Positions 15,800-26,529 of a DNA stretch of 64,000 nucleotides are shown piece by piece. The notes under the pieces are model-generated. The model searched no databases. It was not told the origin of the DNA and worked only from the letters and a program-made list of their open reading frames with translations. The stretch comes from Lithospermum erythrorhizon (taxonomy: Eukaryota > Streptophyta > Magnoliopsida > Boraginales > Boraginaceae). Made by a program: the position numbers and the translations under genes. How positions within the stretch are numbered: position 1 is the first letter of the stretch; the number at the start of each line of letters is the position of its first letter. The stretch is taken from the NCBI GenBank assembly GCA_019722365.1, contig JADFUC010001455.1, positions 620,001 to 684,000 on the forward strand, read 5' to 3'.

Positions 15800-18700
15800 A
15801 TGGCAGCAACAGCTTTTACCCCTTCCTTCTGTGGCATTGCAAAAACCTCCACCACCACCGCCACACTCAACCCACCCACCACCAGATTCCTCCCCAAAAC
15901 CCCCCTCCGCCACCTAAGCTCCGCCTTCTCATCCTCCTCCCCCCTCTTCAGCCACCACATTGCCACCAAGCTCAGATCATTCAAGGGGTGTGGGAAACCT
16001 GTTAGAGGGGTAGCTTCAATGGCCAAGAAAAGTGTGGGGGACTTATCTGGTGCTGATTTAAAGGGCAAGAAAGTGTTTGTTAGAGCTGATTTGAATGTAC
16101 CACTTGATGATAATCAGAGTATTACTGATGATACCAGGATTAGAGCTGCTATTCCCACTATTAAACACTTGATTGCTAATGGTGCTAAGGTTCTTCTTTC
16201 TAGTCACTTGGTGAGTATATCAAAGTCCAAAGATTCTAGCTTTATTTGTTTTTTCTTAATTATTTGGTGTTTTATACTCCCTCCATTTTTTTTATGTTAT
16301 AATTATAAGGTATACTCCCTCCATTATAATTATAATTTCATGAAAAAAAAGTAGTAAAAAAAGGAGTACAATTTTCTATACGACAAATATTTTGAAACAA
16401 AAGATTTAGGGTAGAAGGACAAATAAAAAAAACCAGAACCAGAGGGAGTAGTTATTTGGTCCGAGACTAGAGACTATATCGAAGTATCTAGAATTCGTAG
16501 GCTTTAACAAAGTGATGACCCAATAAAGGGATGATTGGAGATGTTGTATTCATATAGTCGAACCATTTAGTGGGATAAGACTTGTTTTGGTTTGGTTTGG
16601 TTTCATAATTATTTGGTGGTAGACTATAGCGAAGTACCTAAAGTTCACTGGCTTAATAGAAGTGATGATTGGATGATTCGAGATGTCGTATTCATATAAA
16701 CGACCCCATTTGCCCCATTTAGTGGTATATGGCCTGGTTTGGTTTGGTTTGGTTTCATAATTATTTTATTTTCTTTGTGGAATGTATATATGTGATTTGT
16801 CATGTTAATCAATAACAATGTATGGATGTTGTGTTGTTCATTGCTTCAATACATCAACATGATTTCTATGGTGCCAAGGTTCTGTTTTCTAGTCACTTGG
16901 TGAGTATATCAAAGATTCTAGCTTTATTTGTTGTTTTGTTAATTATTTGGTGTTTTATAATTATTTGGACGGAGACTATATTGAAGGAACTAGGAACTTG
17001 GAGATGTCGTATTCATATAGCCGACCCCATTTAGTGAGATAAGGCTTAATTTGGTTTGGTTTCATAATTATTTGGTTTTCTTTGTGGAATGCATATATGT
17101 GATTTGTGATATTTGGTCTGATTTCATAATTACTTGGTTTTCTTTGTGTAATGTATATATGTGATTTGTTATGTTAATTAATAACAATGTATGGCATGTT
17201 GTGTTGTTAATTGCTTCAATACATCAACATGTATCAATGCGTGTGAAGAGGCTCTCGCCTAAGCGTGGTTGGATAGTAGGCATACTTAGCCATGTGGTAA
17301 CGGGAGGCTGTTTCCGAATTGACCAGAGAGTGAAGCCCAAACACTATCCTACTACTTCAAGATTAGATAAGAAGCATAGGTGGTATAATGAGTCATTTTG
17401 ATGTTTCCATTTTGTTAATATTTGTTCATTGTTTCGATGTTGAATAACAAAACGGAATTGCTTCAGTGATAAATTTGAAGGTATTGGGTTTGAGTTGAGT
17501 CCTACCTGGCAGGGTTTAATACTAAAAAAGATTGTTGCTTTACTGTTGAATTGTTGTGTTTGTATCAAGATTTTGTTCTTTTTATGGTTTTAATGAAAAA
17601 TATACAGCTGCTTTTAGAGCAGGTGTTCTAGGTATTATCAATTTGATTGCAAGGTTTTAAGTGTGCCGTGTATTCTCATATCCATTTAACGCCTTGTCTT
17701 ATGACTTCTGATGAATGTAGTTTACCAAATGTGCCTACTTTAACAGTCTACCTGAGCATATATATTTCGTACAGATTGTACCCATCCAAATGCTTCAATA
17801 TTTGATTGTATGGAATTTTAGAAGTGAAAACTTAGCCATGATGTTTGGTTTATCCACAGGGGCGACCAAAAGGTGTTACCCCAAAGTACAGCTTGGCACC
17901 TCTTGTTCCAAGACTTTCTGAACTTCTAGGGATTCAGGTAGGCTCACTAATTCAAATTTGACGATATCTACAGAAAAAAGAAATAACATAAATTTATATT
18001 AATATACGATGTACTTAATAGAACCTTGTACTTTCGGTGGTCACGAAAGTTTCTTAGAATGTGTGTATTCCTTACCTTTCTGATGCCAGGTTGTCAAAGC
18101 TGATGACTGCATCGGCCCAGAGGTTGAGAAATTGGTAGCTTCTCTTCCCGAGGGTGGTGTTCTTCTTCTTGAGAATGTGAGGTTCTACAAGGAAGAAGAG
18201 AAGAATGAGCCAGAGTTTGCAAAGAAGCTTGCCTCGCTTGCTGATCTTTACGTGAATGATGCTTTCGGTACTGCCCACAGGGCTCATGCCTCAACTGAGG
18301 GAGTCACCAAGTTCTTGAAGCCTTCTGTTGCTGGTTTCCTTTTACAAAAGGTAAGGTTGCTTTTTAATATATCCAAAATTCCCAATCAGTATAGCAAGTC
18401 AGTATTATGAAGTCAAAGCAGTGGACTGGTATAAATGTTCTTCCTTTCTGTTTAGTCTGGTTTCAGTTCTTAGTCTTCTTACATGTTTCTTTTTGTTGTT
18501 TTTTTAGGAGCTGGATTACCTGGTTGGGGCCGTCTCAAATCCCAAGAGACCATTTGCTGCCATTGTTGGTGGTTCAAAGGTGTCCTCTAAGATTGGAGTG
18601 ATTGAATCACTTTTGGAGAAGTGTGATATCTTGCTCTTGGGCGGAGGAATGATCTTTACATTTTACAAGGCACAAGGTCTCTCTGTGGGATCATCTCTGG

Positions 18701-19525
18701 TGGAGGAAGACAAGCTAGAACTTGCAACTTCTCTCCTTGAGAAGGCTAAAGCCAAAGGAGTATCGATCTTGTTGCCCACCGATGTGATTATTGCTGACAA
18801 ATTTGCTCCCGATGCAAACAGCAAGATTGTACCTTTGAGTTTATGCGGAAAAGTTAACTTACACTTGACATCTATTTTAATACAAGATACTACTACTTCT
18901 ATTACATTTGCATTCTGTTATTGCTACACTATCGGGGCTTAAATTCTATTTTTTAAATCACAAACGTGCTTTTGATTTGTAGATTGTACCCGCATCTGCT
19001 ATTCCAGATGGATGGATGGGATTGGACATTGGTCCAGACTCTGTGAAGACATTTAATGATGCCCTTGAAACTACAAAGACGGTCATCTGGAACGGACCCA
19101 TGGGAGTTTTTGAGTTTGAGAAATTTGCTGCTGGAACAGAGGTGCGATTTTGCTCTTTATACTGTATAGGTCCTTCCATTGTTGCACTTGTGTTTTGTTT
19201 GCCACAAGATACTGTATACTACATCTACTCACTTAATTGCTCTTATGGATTTAGCGATAAAGTATATTCAATTCTGGTGAAGGATGATGATATAACATGT
19301 ATTTTTGTTTTTCAGTCTGTTGCAAAGAAGTTGGCCGAACTGAGTGGAAAGGGAGTGACGACTATCATTGGAGGCGGAGACTCAGTCGCGGCTGTTGAGA
19401 AAGTTGGAGTTGCCGATGTGATGAGCCACATTTCAACCGGTGGGGGTGCCAGTTTGGAGTTGTTGGAAGGCAAAGAGCTTCCCGGTGTCCTTGCTCTCGA
19501 CGAAGCCGTCCCAGTTCCCGTGTAA
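15800..19525 (+). CDS. PGK: Phosphoglycerate kinase, chloroplastic
   Basis: Converts 3-phosphoglycerate and ATP to 1,3-bisphosphoglycerate in the Calvin-Benson cycle. Six exons: 15800-16210, 17860-17937, 18090-18350, 18508-18825 (or 18828), 18983-19141, 19316-19525; about 478 residues. The first 72-75 residues are a Ser/Thr/Pro-rich transit peptide, with cleavage probably near [12 protein letters not shown]. Core motifs are all present: [81 protein letters not shown], and [13 protein letters not shown] with [10 protein letters not shown]. It lies head-to-tail with cytosolic PGK 1.4 kb downstream. Two oddities: intron 1 (1.65 kb) is enlarged by duplications, a MITE and SINE-like pieces, and the exon 4/5 junction lies inside a repeated ATTGTACC, so the intron boundary is ambiguous by one Ile codon. 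Confidence 0.97.
16277..16448. mobile_element. Stowaway-like MITE in chloroplast PGK intron 1
   Basis: It starts CTCCCTCCATTTTT after TA and ends ACCAGAGGGAG before TA, giving inverted ends with a TA target duplication. Its internal 'gacaaatattttgaaacaaa' block recurs in the element at 26885-27125. A second 'tactccctccatt' at 16313 suggests an internal rearrangement. Confidence 0.6.
16450..17075. repeat. Tandem SINE-tail-like units in chloroplast PGK intron 1
   Basis: Three related units carry 'gagatgtcgtattcatat', a 'cgaccccatttagtg' type block, and a tail of 'tttggtttggtttcataatt': about 16450-16612, 16613-16763 and 16953-17075. The shared blocks resemble 3' ends of Solanaceae TS-type SINEs with an altered tail. 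The local order suggests one insertion later amplified by tandem duplication. Confidence 0.55.
16866..16970 (+). pseudogene. Partial duplicate of the 3' end of PGK exon 1 and its donor site
   Basis: About 100 bp repeat the end of exon 1 and the start of intron 1: 'ggtgccaaggttctgttttc', then 'tagtcacttggtgagtatat', matching 16180-16260. The copy keeps the donor GTGAGT but has no acceptor, so it is a pseudo-exon inside intron 1. It marks a direct duplication with a period of about 680 bp. Confidence 0.7.
17215..17400 (+). repeat. SINE-like dispersed repeat, copy C
   Basis: Shares ordered blocks with 7619-7810: 'gaagaggctc', 'gcctaagcg', 'ggaggctgtttccgaattga', 'caaacactatc', 'ggtggtataatgag'. 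Directly upstream, 'ttgcttcaatacatcaacat' is itself a duplicate of 16842-16861. It lies in intron 1 of chloroplast PGK. Confidence 0.6.
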
Positions 19526-20578
19526 GCCGAATCGAGTTGAGTCTAGTACCTTTAACCTGGATTCAATTTGAGTTGTAAAACAAGTAAATGTTGTAGAGAG
19601 TTTTACATTTTATGAGGCAACACAAGGAAATTGAAAGACCTCATGTATTTTTCCCTTATATATTTACCAAAAGTATAATGTGGCAGCTTACCTTCATAAT
19701 GTTTTGTATTTACATTGTGGTATTGAAGCTACTTAGCCTAATGTTTCGATCCATTGATACATGCAGTTCCACTCCATATTTCCAGTACAAGATTTCAATA
19801 GTTAATTGCTTTTTCATGAATCTTTCTTGATTTTTTTTAAAGACATCTTATCTTTGGTGAAAAAGGACAAAATTACACAACTTATCCATGATCCATAGTT
19901 GAGAAGATAGTCGTTTAAATAAACTCCTAGGTGTCGGAATTGTTTAATTTACATACCCCATTCTTAAGCACTTACGCTTTCATTTTAAAATCAATCTGGC
20001 CACAGAGAATTTAATACCTTTTATTTTTTTTTTATACTTAGAAAGCGATATTATTTCAACACATGCCTTCATCGGTATCAACCCAAGCACTTCTTGGAGG
20101 TTCATGATGACGCAACTGCGCTAGTTTCACAAGAAAAACGAATACCTTATTAATTCAACATGAATAATTCTATCAAAGTGAGAGTGGGTTCACATCATCT
20201 CACATAATCTGTTCATCAACAACATATACAATTTTTATAATGTAGTCTTTATTAAGGAATTACTTATAATATCACGTAAAAAGTATATGAAGCTCCAAGC
20301 TAAAATTAATGACTAATGATATAATCAAAGCAATTTTCAAAAAAAAATATTTAATTGTACTATATTTGTTAAAATTTGACAAAACTGAATAGTAATAACT
20401 GACAACATTGTTCTTTAAACAAATATTATTCCATTCTCTAATGAATAATGGAAACATTTGGGTTACCATTTGCCCATTTTCCATTTAAAGCCCAAGAGCA
20501 AGACGGAACAAAGGTCTTGTAATAAAAGAACATGTGCTTACATTAGCTTAACTCACCTTAACTTGCGCCTCTCAACTC
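19526..20578. other. Spacer between the two PGK genes
   Basis: Holds the 3'UTR of the chloroplast PGK gene (to roughly 19850) and the promoter region of the cytosolic gene. No ORF with recognisable coding features. AT-rich with no evident transposon ends. Confidence 0.6.
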
Positions 20579-20585
20579 TATAAAA
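20579..20585 (+). promoter_or_regulatory. TATA box of cytosolic PGK
   Basis: TATAAAA, followed by a CA-rich leader ('caatttacaccccggc') and a 5'UTR donor GTAAGT at 20651. Spacing puts the transcription start near 20610. Confidence 0.6.
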
Positions 20586-20650
20586 CAATTTACACCCCGG
20601 CTTGTTCCACACTCCACATTCATCATAATCTAATCTCTCATCGCTATACT

Positions 20651-20885
20651 GTAAGTATCAATTTTGTCCCAAAATCATTGTCCACTTTTCATTATTAATA
20701 CTATTGTTTGTTTTAATATTTGGTGAAAAATATATTATATTATGTGTGTCAAATAAGGACTTAAGCAGTATAAATTTTGTTACTTTTGACAATTTATAGT
20801 CAAACTGGACAATCTTTTTGGGACAAAGGGAGCATGTGAATTTATTTATTTTGAAAATGGGTTGTTTGTTTGATTATTGTTTCAG
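20651..20885 (+). other. 5'UTR intron of cytosolic PGK
   Basis: GTAAGT donor at 20651 and TTTCAG acceptor at 20885, five bases upstream of the start codon at 20891. Leader introns in housekeeping plant genes often raise expression. Most of this intron is a MITE (20663-20827). Confidence 0.7.
20663..20827. mobile_element. MITE in the 5'UTR intron of cytosolic PGK
   Basis: The left end TTTGTCCCAAAATCATTGTC is inverted at the right end as 'gacaatctttttgggacaaa'. The same family occurs at 61274-61534. It has no coding capacity and takes up about 165 of the 235 intron bases. Confidence 0.65.
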
Positions 20886-20890
20886 GAAAA

Positions 20891-23622
20891 ATGGCAACAA
20901 AGAAGAGCGTAGGATCATTGAAGGAAGGTGATCTTCAGGGGAAGAGAGTGTTTGTTCGTGTGGATCTGAATGTGCCGTTGGATGACAACCTTAACATCAC
21001 AGATGATACTAGGATCCGTGCTGCTGTCCCCACCATCAAGTACTTGATCCAACATGGCTCCAAACTCATCCTTTCTTCTCACCTTGTACGTATCCAATCG
21101 TTTGTTGTTCATTTCATTGCACAATCACTATTGTTAGATTTAGTAATATGTGCTAATTTAGGCTTTGAACGACCCTGTCTTGTCGGTTTTGACACAAAAC
21201 CTCGCTTTGATAAATATCGAGTCGAGTCCAACCTTATTTTGCGAGTTTTTATGTAGAATCGAACGTGTATAAATATTTGTCCAGTTGAGTCAAATACTTC
21301 TCTAATCCAACCTTTGGGGTACCACTCTATTGATTTAATTTGAGTATTTTCGTTAACATAATTTGATCATGGAATCAAGTATTTGATGCAGCATGGCTCC
21401 AAAGTCATCATTTTTTTCTCATCTCGTATGTATCAATTGTTGGTTGGTTGTTTCATTTCACAATCAAATGTTGTTTGGTTTAGTGTTTTTGTTTTTGGGT
21501 ACTAATTTGTTTGGTGTGACATGGTCCGAATGGATCGGGATGAATCTAGTTGAGGGTAAAACTTAATAAGTAACTTAGAGAGGGTATTTCAGTAATCGGG
21601 TGAATTGAGGTGAATGTTTTGAAATGTTGCTTGTATACTATCTTATTTGTCGAGGTGCATTGAGTTGAACTAAGGTGAAATATAACCAAAAATACTATTC
21701 ACCTCGTTACACCCCAATTTGGAGTTAATGAAAACAGGATGAATCTAGGTGAATCATTTAACTTCGATTAAACTAGAATGTTGGTTAGGTTGGATTTCAT
21801 TTCTTTCGCTACATGTCTATTTTGTAAAGAATCGGTAACCCTTGGTAATGGTAAATGGATTTATCAAAATAACGACATTTGATTCCAGGGTCGTCCAAAA
21901 GGTGTCACGCCAAAATTCAGCTTGAAGCCTCTTGTGCCTAGATTGTCTGAGCTTCTGGGAGTTGAGGTAAATTATAAACTTTGTAGGTTTTATTCATATC
22001 CCTTATAGTGTTTACCATATACCCCGTATTAATCTTCCACTACTTTTGTGACCTTTATAGGTAAAGATGGCTAATGATTGTATTGGTGAAGAAGTTGCCA
22101 AGCTGGTTGCTGGATTACCAGAAGGAGGTGTTTTGCTTCTCGAGAATGTTAGATTTTATAAAGAAGAAGAGAAGAATGACCCTGAGTTTGCTAAGAAGTT
22201 GGCTTCTCTTGCTGATTTGTATGTTAATGATGCATTTGGAACTGCCCACAGAGCACATGCATCCACAGAAGGTGTAGCAAAACACTTAAAACCTGCCGTT
22301 GCTGGATTCCTCATGCAGAAGGTTGGTTTGTCACCCTTACCATTCTCCAATCAAGTTTCCCAACAACATTGGGGATGTGTACTATTCGTAATTGTTCGAA
22401 GCAATTTAAATTTAATTATTTTTCTTATTCTGTTTAATTGTTGTCCTCAGGAACTTGACTATTTAGATGGAGCTGTATCCAATCCTAAGAAGCCTTTTGC
22501 TGCGATTGTTGGTGGGTCGAAAGTATCCAGCAAGATTGGTGTGATCGAATCACTGTTATCGAAAGTTGATGTTCTTTTATTGGGTGGAGGAATGATCTTC
22601 ACTTTCTACAAGGCCCAAGGTAAATCTGTTGGCTCTTCCCTTGTGGAGGAGGACAAGCTTGACCTCGCAACATCACTCATGGAGAAGGCCAAGGCAAAAG
22701 GAGTTTCTTTGTTGCTTCCAACTGATGTAGTTATTGCTGATAAGTTCGCTGCTGATGCCAACAGCAAGGTTTGCCCAAAACCCTCAGTAATTTTTTGCTA
22801 CTTACATACATATCTATTAACAACTATGTTCACCCCTCGTGATTATTTCTGATTTATGGCTCAACATGAAAAACCTTCTGGGTTTTAAAATTTAGTCAAA
22901 TTGACTCATACAGTCATAGTCTTAATTATTGCTTGCAGACTGTGCCAGCATCTGCAATCCCTGATGGCTGGATGGGATTGGATATTGGTCCCGACTCTAT
23001 TAAGTCATTTGGTGAAGCTTTGGATTCCACCAAAACCATCATCTGGAATGGACCCATGGGGGTGTTTGAGTTTGAAAAGTTTGCTGCCGGCACAGAGGTA
23101 CATTTTATCTGCAGATTTTGTTAGCATAGTTGCTTCCTATTGATAGAGGTTTGAATTTCCCCAACTGTATTATAATGTTTGCTCAAGTGTTCCTTAATGA
23201 TCGATCAACGCTAATAGAATAATATAACTTTGGTCTATGTTTAATATCTTTAACCAAGGTAATAGAATATAATATACCTTAGGCCTATGTTTAACATCTT
23301 TAACCAGTTCAATAATGAACATAACATGTCTTCATCTAATGAATCAGATAAATTCCATATGAGGTGTATTTTAGTTTCCATATGCTCAACATTTGCATTT
23401 GACAAAGATCACTCGTTACTTCTCCAGGCGATAGCTAAGAAATTGGCAGAACTCAGCAGCAAGGGAGTGACGACAATCATTGGAGGTGGAGACTCAGTCG
23501 CTGCCGTTGAGAAGGTTGGTCTGGCAGATAAGATGAGCCACATCTCTACCGGTGGAGGCGCCAGTTTGGAGCTTCTTGAAGGCAAACCACTCCCCGGTGT
23601 TCTTGCTCTCGACGACGCTTAA
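20891..23622 (+). CDS. PGK: Phosphoglycerate kinase, cytosolic
   Basis: Glycolytic PGK, forming ATP and 3-phosphoglycerate in the cytosol. Six exons: 20891-21085, 21889-21966, 22061-22321, 22451-22768, 22939-23097, 23428-23622; 401 residues, the normal length. It has no transit peptide: the protein begins [15 protein letters not shown], aligning with the mature start of the plastid enzyme. Motifs include [81 protein letters not shown] and [13 protein letters not shown]. Exons 2-5 have exactly the same sizes as in the upstream plastid gene, so the two arose by tandem duplication. Intron 1 (21086-21888) contains a small copy of exon-like sequence near 21375-21430 ('gcagcatggctccaaagtca'). The gene appears intact. 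Confidence 0.97.
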
Positions 23623-24281
23623 GTTGAGTTTACTATGTTTTTCTATGTATCGTTATCGTTTGAGCTAGTGATCTGGTTTTGACCAGCGGATTTGAATCAT
23701 ACTGGAAATAATTTTGTAGAATGGTTAATCGGATTGGAATAAGCATTATTTTGGAATTGTTTCTAAATTCCAATAAACTATCATGTTTTCTGTGTGAATA
23801 AAATATCTTATGCAGGAAAAACTATGTTATAAAATATATTGTTAAAATTTTCAATATTGCTCATGCTGAATAAGTAACAAAATTAGGAGGAAAAAAACAG
23901 CCAAGGGGGAGAACGAGGTAGCAACTAGCAATAGTAAAACTAGTAACATGTCCATAAGTACTAACACATAATTACACAATGATTTTTAGACAATAAAGAG
24001 CCATAGCTTGAACTCCATTTATTCATTTAATTATATTTTTATTGTTTTATCAAAATAATTGATTATATCAAATAAATCTAGAAGTGATCTTGTATTAATT
24101 CATTTGATATAATGAACTATTTTAACAAATTAGTCGAAAATAAACTAAGCCTTTCCAGAGTTCAATTTTGGTCAACCTATATCAACCCTCCTAATGGGAT
24201 TCAACAAAGATTACAGCAAGACCTTGGCTTTGCCAAAGCCTCTCATATATTTGATGGCTATACATAGATGTTTGTGTGGTT
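23623..24281. other. Convergent intergenic region between PGK and the MYB gene
   Basis: Contains the 3'UTRs of the plus-strand cytosolic PGK and the minus-strand MYB gene. No coding sequence or clear transposon end is visible. Confidence 0.6.
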
Positions 24282-26211
24282 TTAGAATATTGGATATTGA
24301 GCATCAAATATTGAACATGGATCTGGTTGCGACATTTTGTTGTTGTGACCACCCGTCTCTGCAACAAGTCCAAGCTCATATTCCAAATTTCGCAACCATT
24401 TGCATTGTAGTTCTTCAAAAGATTCACCTAATAACTTGTCATTTCCACCTTCACCATCGCCATTTTCGCGCGGTCGGCTTATGTGAGAAGACTCATTGGG
24501 AGTTTCTAATGAACCCAAAATGTTCCAGAAATCATCCATATCTCCATTCTCCAAAGGAATTTCAAAAGGTTGGCAATGTGTGAGATCATCATCACCAACA
24601 ACCTTATTGGTTCTAGAAGAATTTGAAGCACAATGAGAATCTTCAGGATGTTCTTTTTGCTCATTAATTTTTACACATTCTTGATAACTGGAGCAATTTT
24701 CCATATTCTTTTGATCTCCACTAGATGAAATAATTGAACATGAAGTAGAGTGAGACGATGAAGCCGAAGCTGAAGTTTTCAATACTCTTTTCTTCAAGTA
24801 TGTATTCCACACATTTTTAATCTCATTATCTGTTCTTCCAGGCAAATGAGATGCAATCCTCGACCACCTATAATCCATTCCATGATTGATTAGCGTTAAG
24901 ACCATACACACCATCTCGAATGCTATGATATATTCAAGAGTGATTAGGTGGATAAATAAAAACGAGTCGACGGTATCATACTATTATGTTATATATTAAT
25001 ATGATAAAACCACCTTGTATAAATTGACATATTTAATATGATGGTACTCTCCAATAATTAAAGATTTTTCGGGTTTTAAAGTGCGATAAAAGAAATCAAA
25101 TTGCTGTCATACATACTTGTTTCCTATAGAAGTATGAAGGTTGATTATAGTTTCTTCTTCTTGGGGTGAAAATTTCCCTCTCTTTACGTCAGGTCTTAGG
25201 TAATTAATCCACCTCAATCGACAACTTTTTCCGCAACGCAATAGCCCTACACCAAACAACAAAGATAGATAGAGACAAATATTATGGGAATAATATTATA
25301 TTCAATTTATAGTAAATATATGTATAAACTTTAAAGAGAGAAGAAATGAAAACACCTTAATCATGACAATATTTACTCTTGAAAGATGGTTCAAGACTAT
25401 TGGTATGTTTGATTCGGGTGAATCAAGATGGTTCAAGACTATTGGTATGTTTGGTCCCGGGTGAATCTAGGTAAAGTAAAGAATTATTAAGGTGAATCTA
25501 GTGATTTTTTGAAATAATGTTTTGATAGTATTTTTACTTTTCGGCTTTGTTTTAGATAGAAACTATATATATATATATATTAAGAAACAATGTAATACAT
25601 AAAAAAATTAAAAAATGTTCACCTCCGTTATAACTTTGACTTTTGGCAGATGAGATGAATGAAATTTGATGGGGGTGATCATTTAACCTCTTAAACAAAT
25701 TGAAGGAGTAACACATACATTTAAGACTCAAACGAAGATAAACATCAATATTACATTGATTCACCTACAACAATTTAATTTGTTACCGACTTGCTTAATC
25801 ATTTACATGCCTTAATACTTTGATCGTGTAATAATTTATTAATTAATCCAACCAAGTTCAGAATCATGTAAACAAGAAATATATGCAAACATTTATCATT
25901 TGTCAATATCAAATGATTAATAATGAAATTATTTGACTGTCTTATACACATTGATAAGCATGATATATAAGTGTTCTATCAAAAAAAAAAATTATCGAGG
26001 ACTAAAACTGCAATTGTAGATATAATCAGGACGCGATCAAGGAGGGAAGGATGAATGTATATAACATATAGTACCAGCTTGTTTAGGGAGAGCTCTCCAG
26101 TTGCCATGTCCATGTTTCTGGATGAAGGAAATGAGGCTCAAGTCCTCTGCAGGACTCCATGGACCTCTCTTCACTTTGTCTTCAAAGCAAGGAGCCTGAC
26201 TCCTCTCCCAT
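24282..26211 (-). pseudogene. R2R3-MYB transcription factor, MYB58/63-like, with a frame break at the start
   Basis: Minus-strand exons: 26211-26075, 25246-25117 (130 nt, the standard R2R3 second exon) and 24867-24282. R2 has [18 protein letters not shown] and [12 protein letters not shown]3 has [20 protein letters not shown] and [20 protein letters not shown]. This resembles subgroup 3 MYBs (MYB58/63), activators of lignin and secondary-wall genes. The tail is acidic and Ser-rich, with a conserved-looking WNILGSLE segment. Oddity: the expected start (ATG, then a frame encoding [13 protein letters not shown]) is broken. The sequence reads ATGGGAGAGGAGTCAG, so the ATG frame stops after nine codons, while the MYB frame has no ATG before an upstream stop. 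Total exon length is 853 nt, one more than a multiple of three, fitting one inserted base. It is either a pseudogenised allele or a sequencing error; without the insertion the product would be 283 residues. Confidence 0.85.
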
Positions 26212-26346
26212 GATAGATTAATGATGATGGAATACTAATAGTGGACAACTATTTTGGAACAGGATTCACACTTTCTTGTGTTGCCAGCTCCTAGCCTCCT
26301 TATATTTCAGGGTTGATGAGATTACGAACCATATAAACGAGCTTTT

Positions 26347-26529
26347 AAATCTTCAATTATTTTTTAATTATATTATTAAAAAAATTAAAAATTAATATTA
26401 TAAAAGTATTTTAAAAGACGAATCCAATTATATAAATTTTATATTTTTAAAATAATGAATAATTAATAATTGATGGTCAAAGTTTAATTTTAAAAAAATC
26501 AAACGTCAATTGTTTTGAATTGAAGGGAG
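26347..26529 (-). mobile_element. Truncated Stowaway-like MITE, inverted copy
   Basis: Matches 29128-29357 in the opposite orientation: the 'gcgaatccaattatataaat' type block, 'tgaataattaataattgatg', and the end 'gaattgaagggag' followed by TA. The end nearest the MYB gene is missing. It lies about 140 bp upstream of the MYB start codon, in the proximal promoter. Confidence 0.55.

Noticed and set aside
15778..16068. 96-codon minus-strand frame
   Set aside because: Antisense shadow of chloroplast PGK exon 1, produced by the Pro/Ser-rich transit peptide composition.
24194..24583. 129-codon plus-strand frame
   Set aside because: Antisense shadow of MYB exon 3; no family resemblance.
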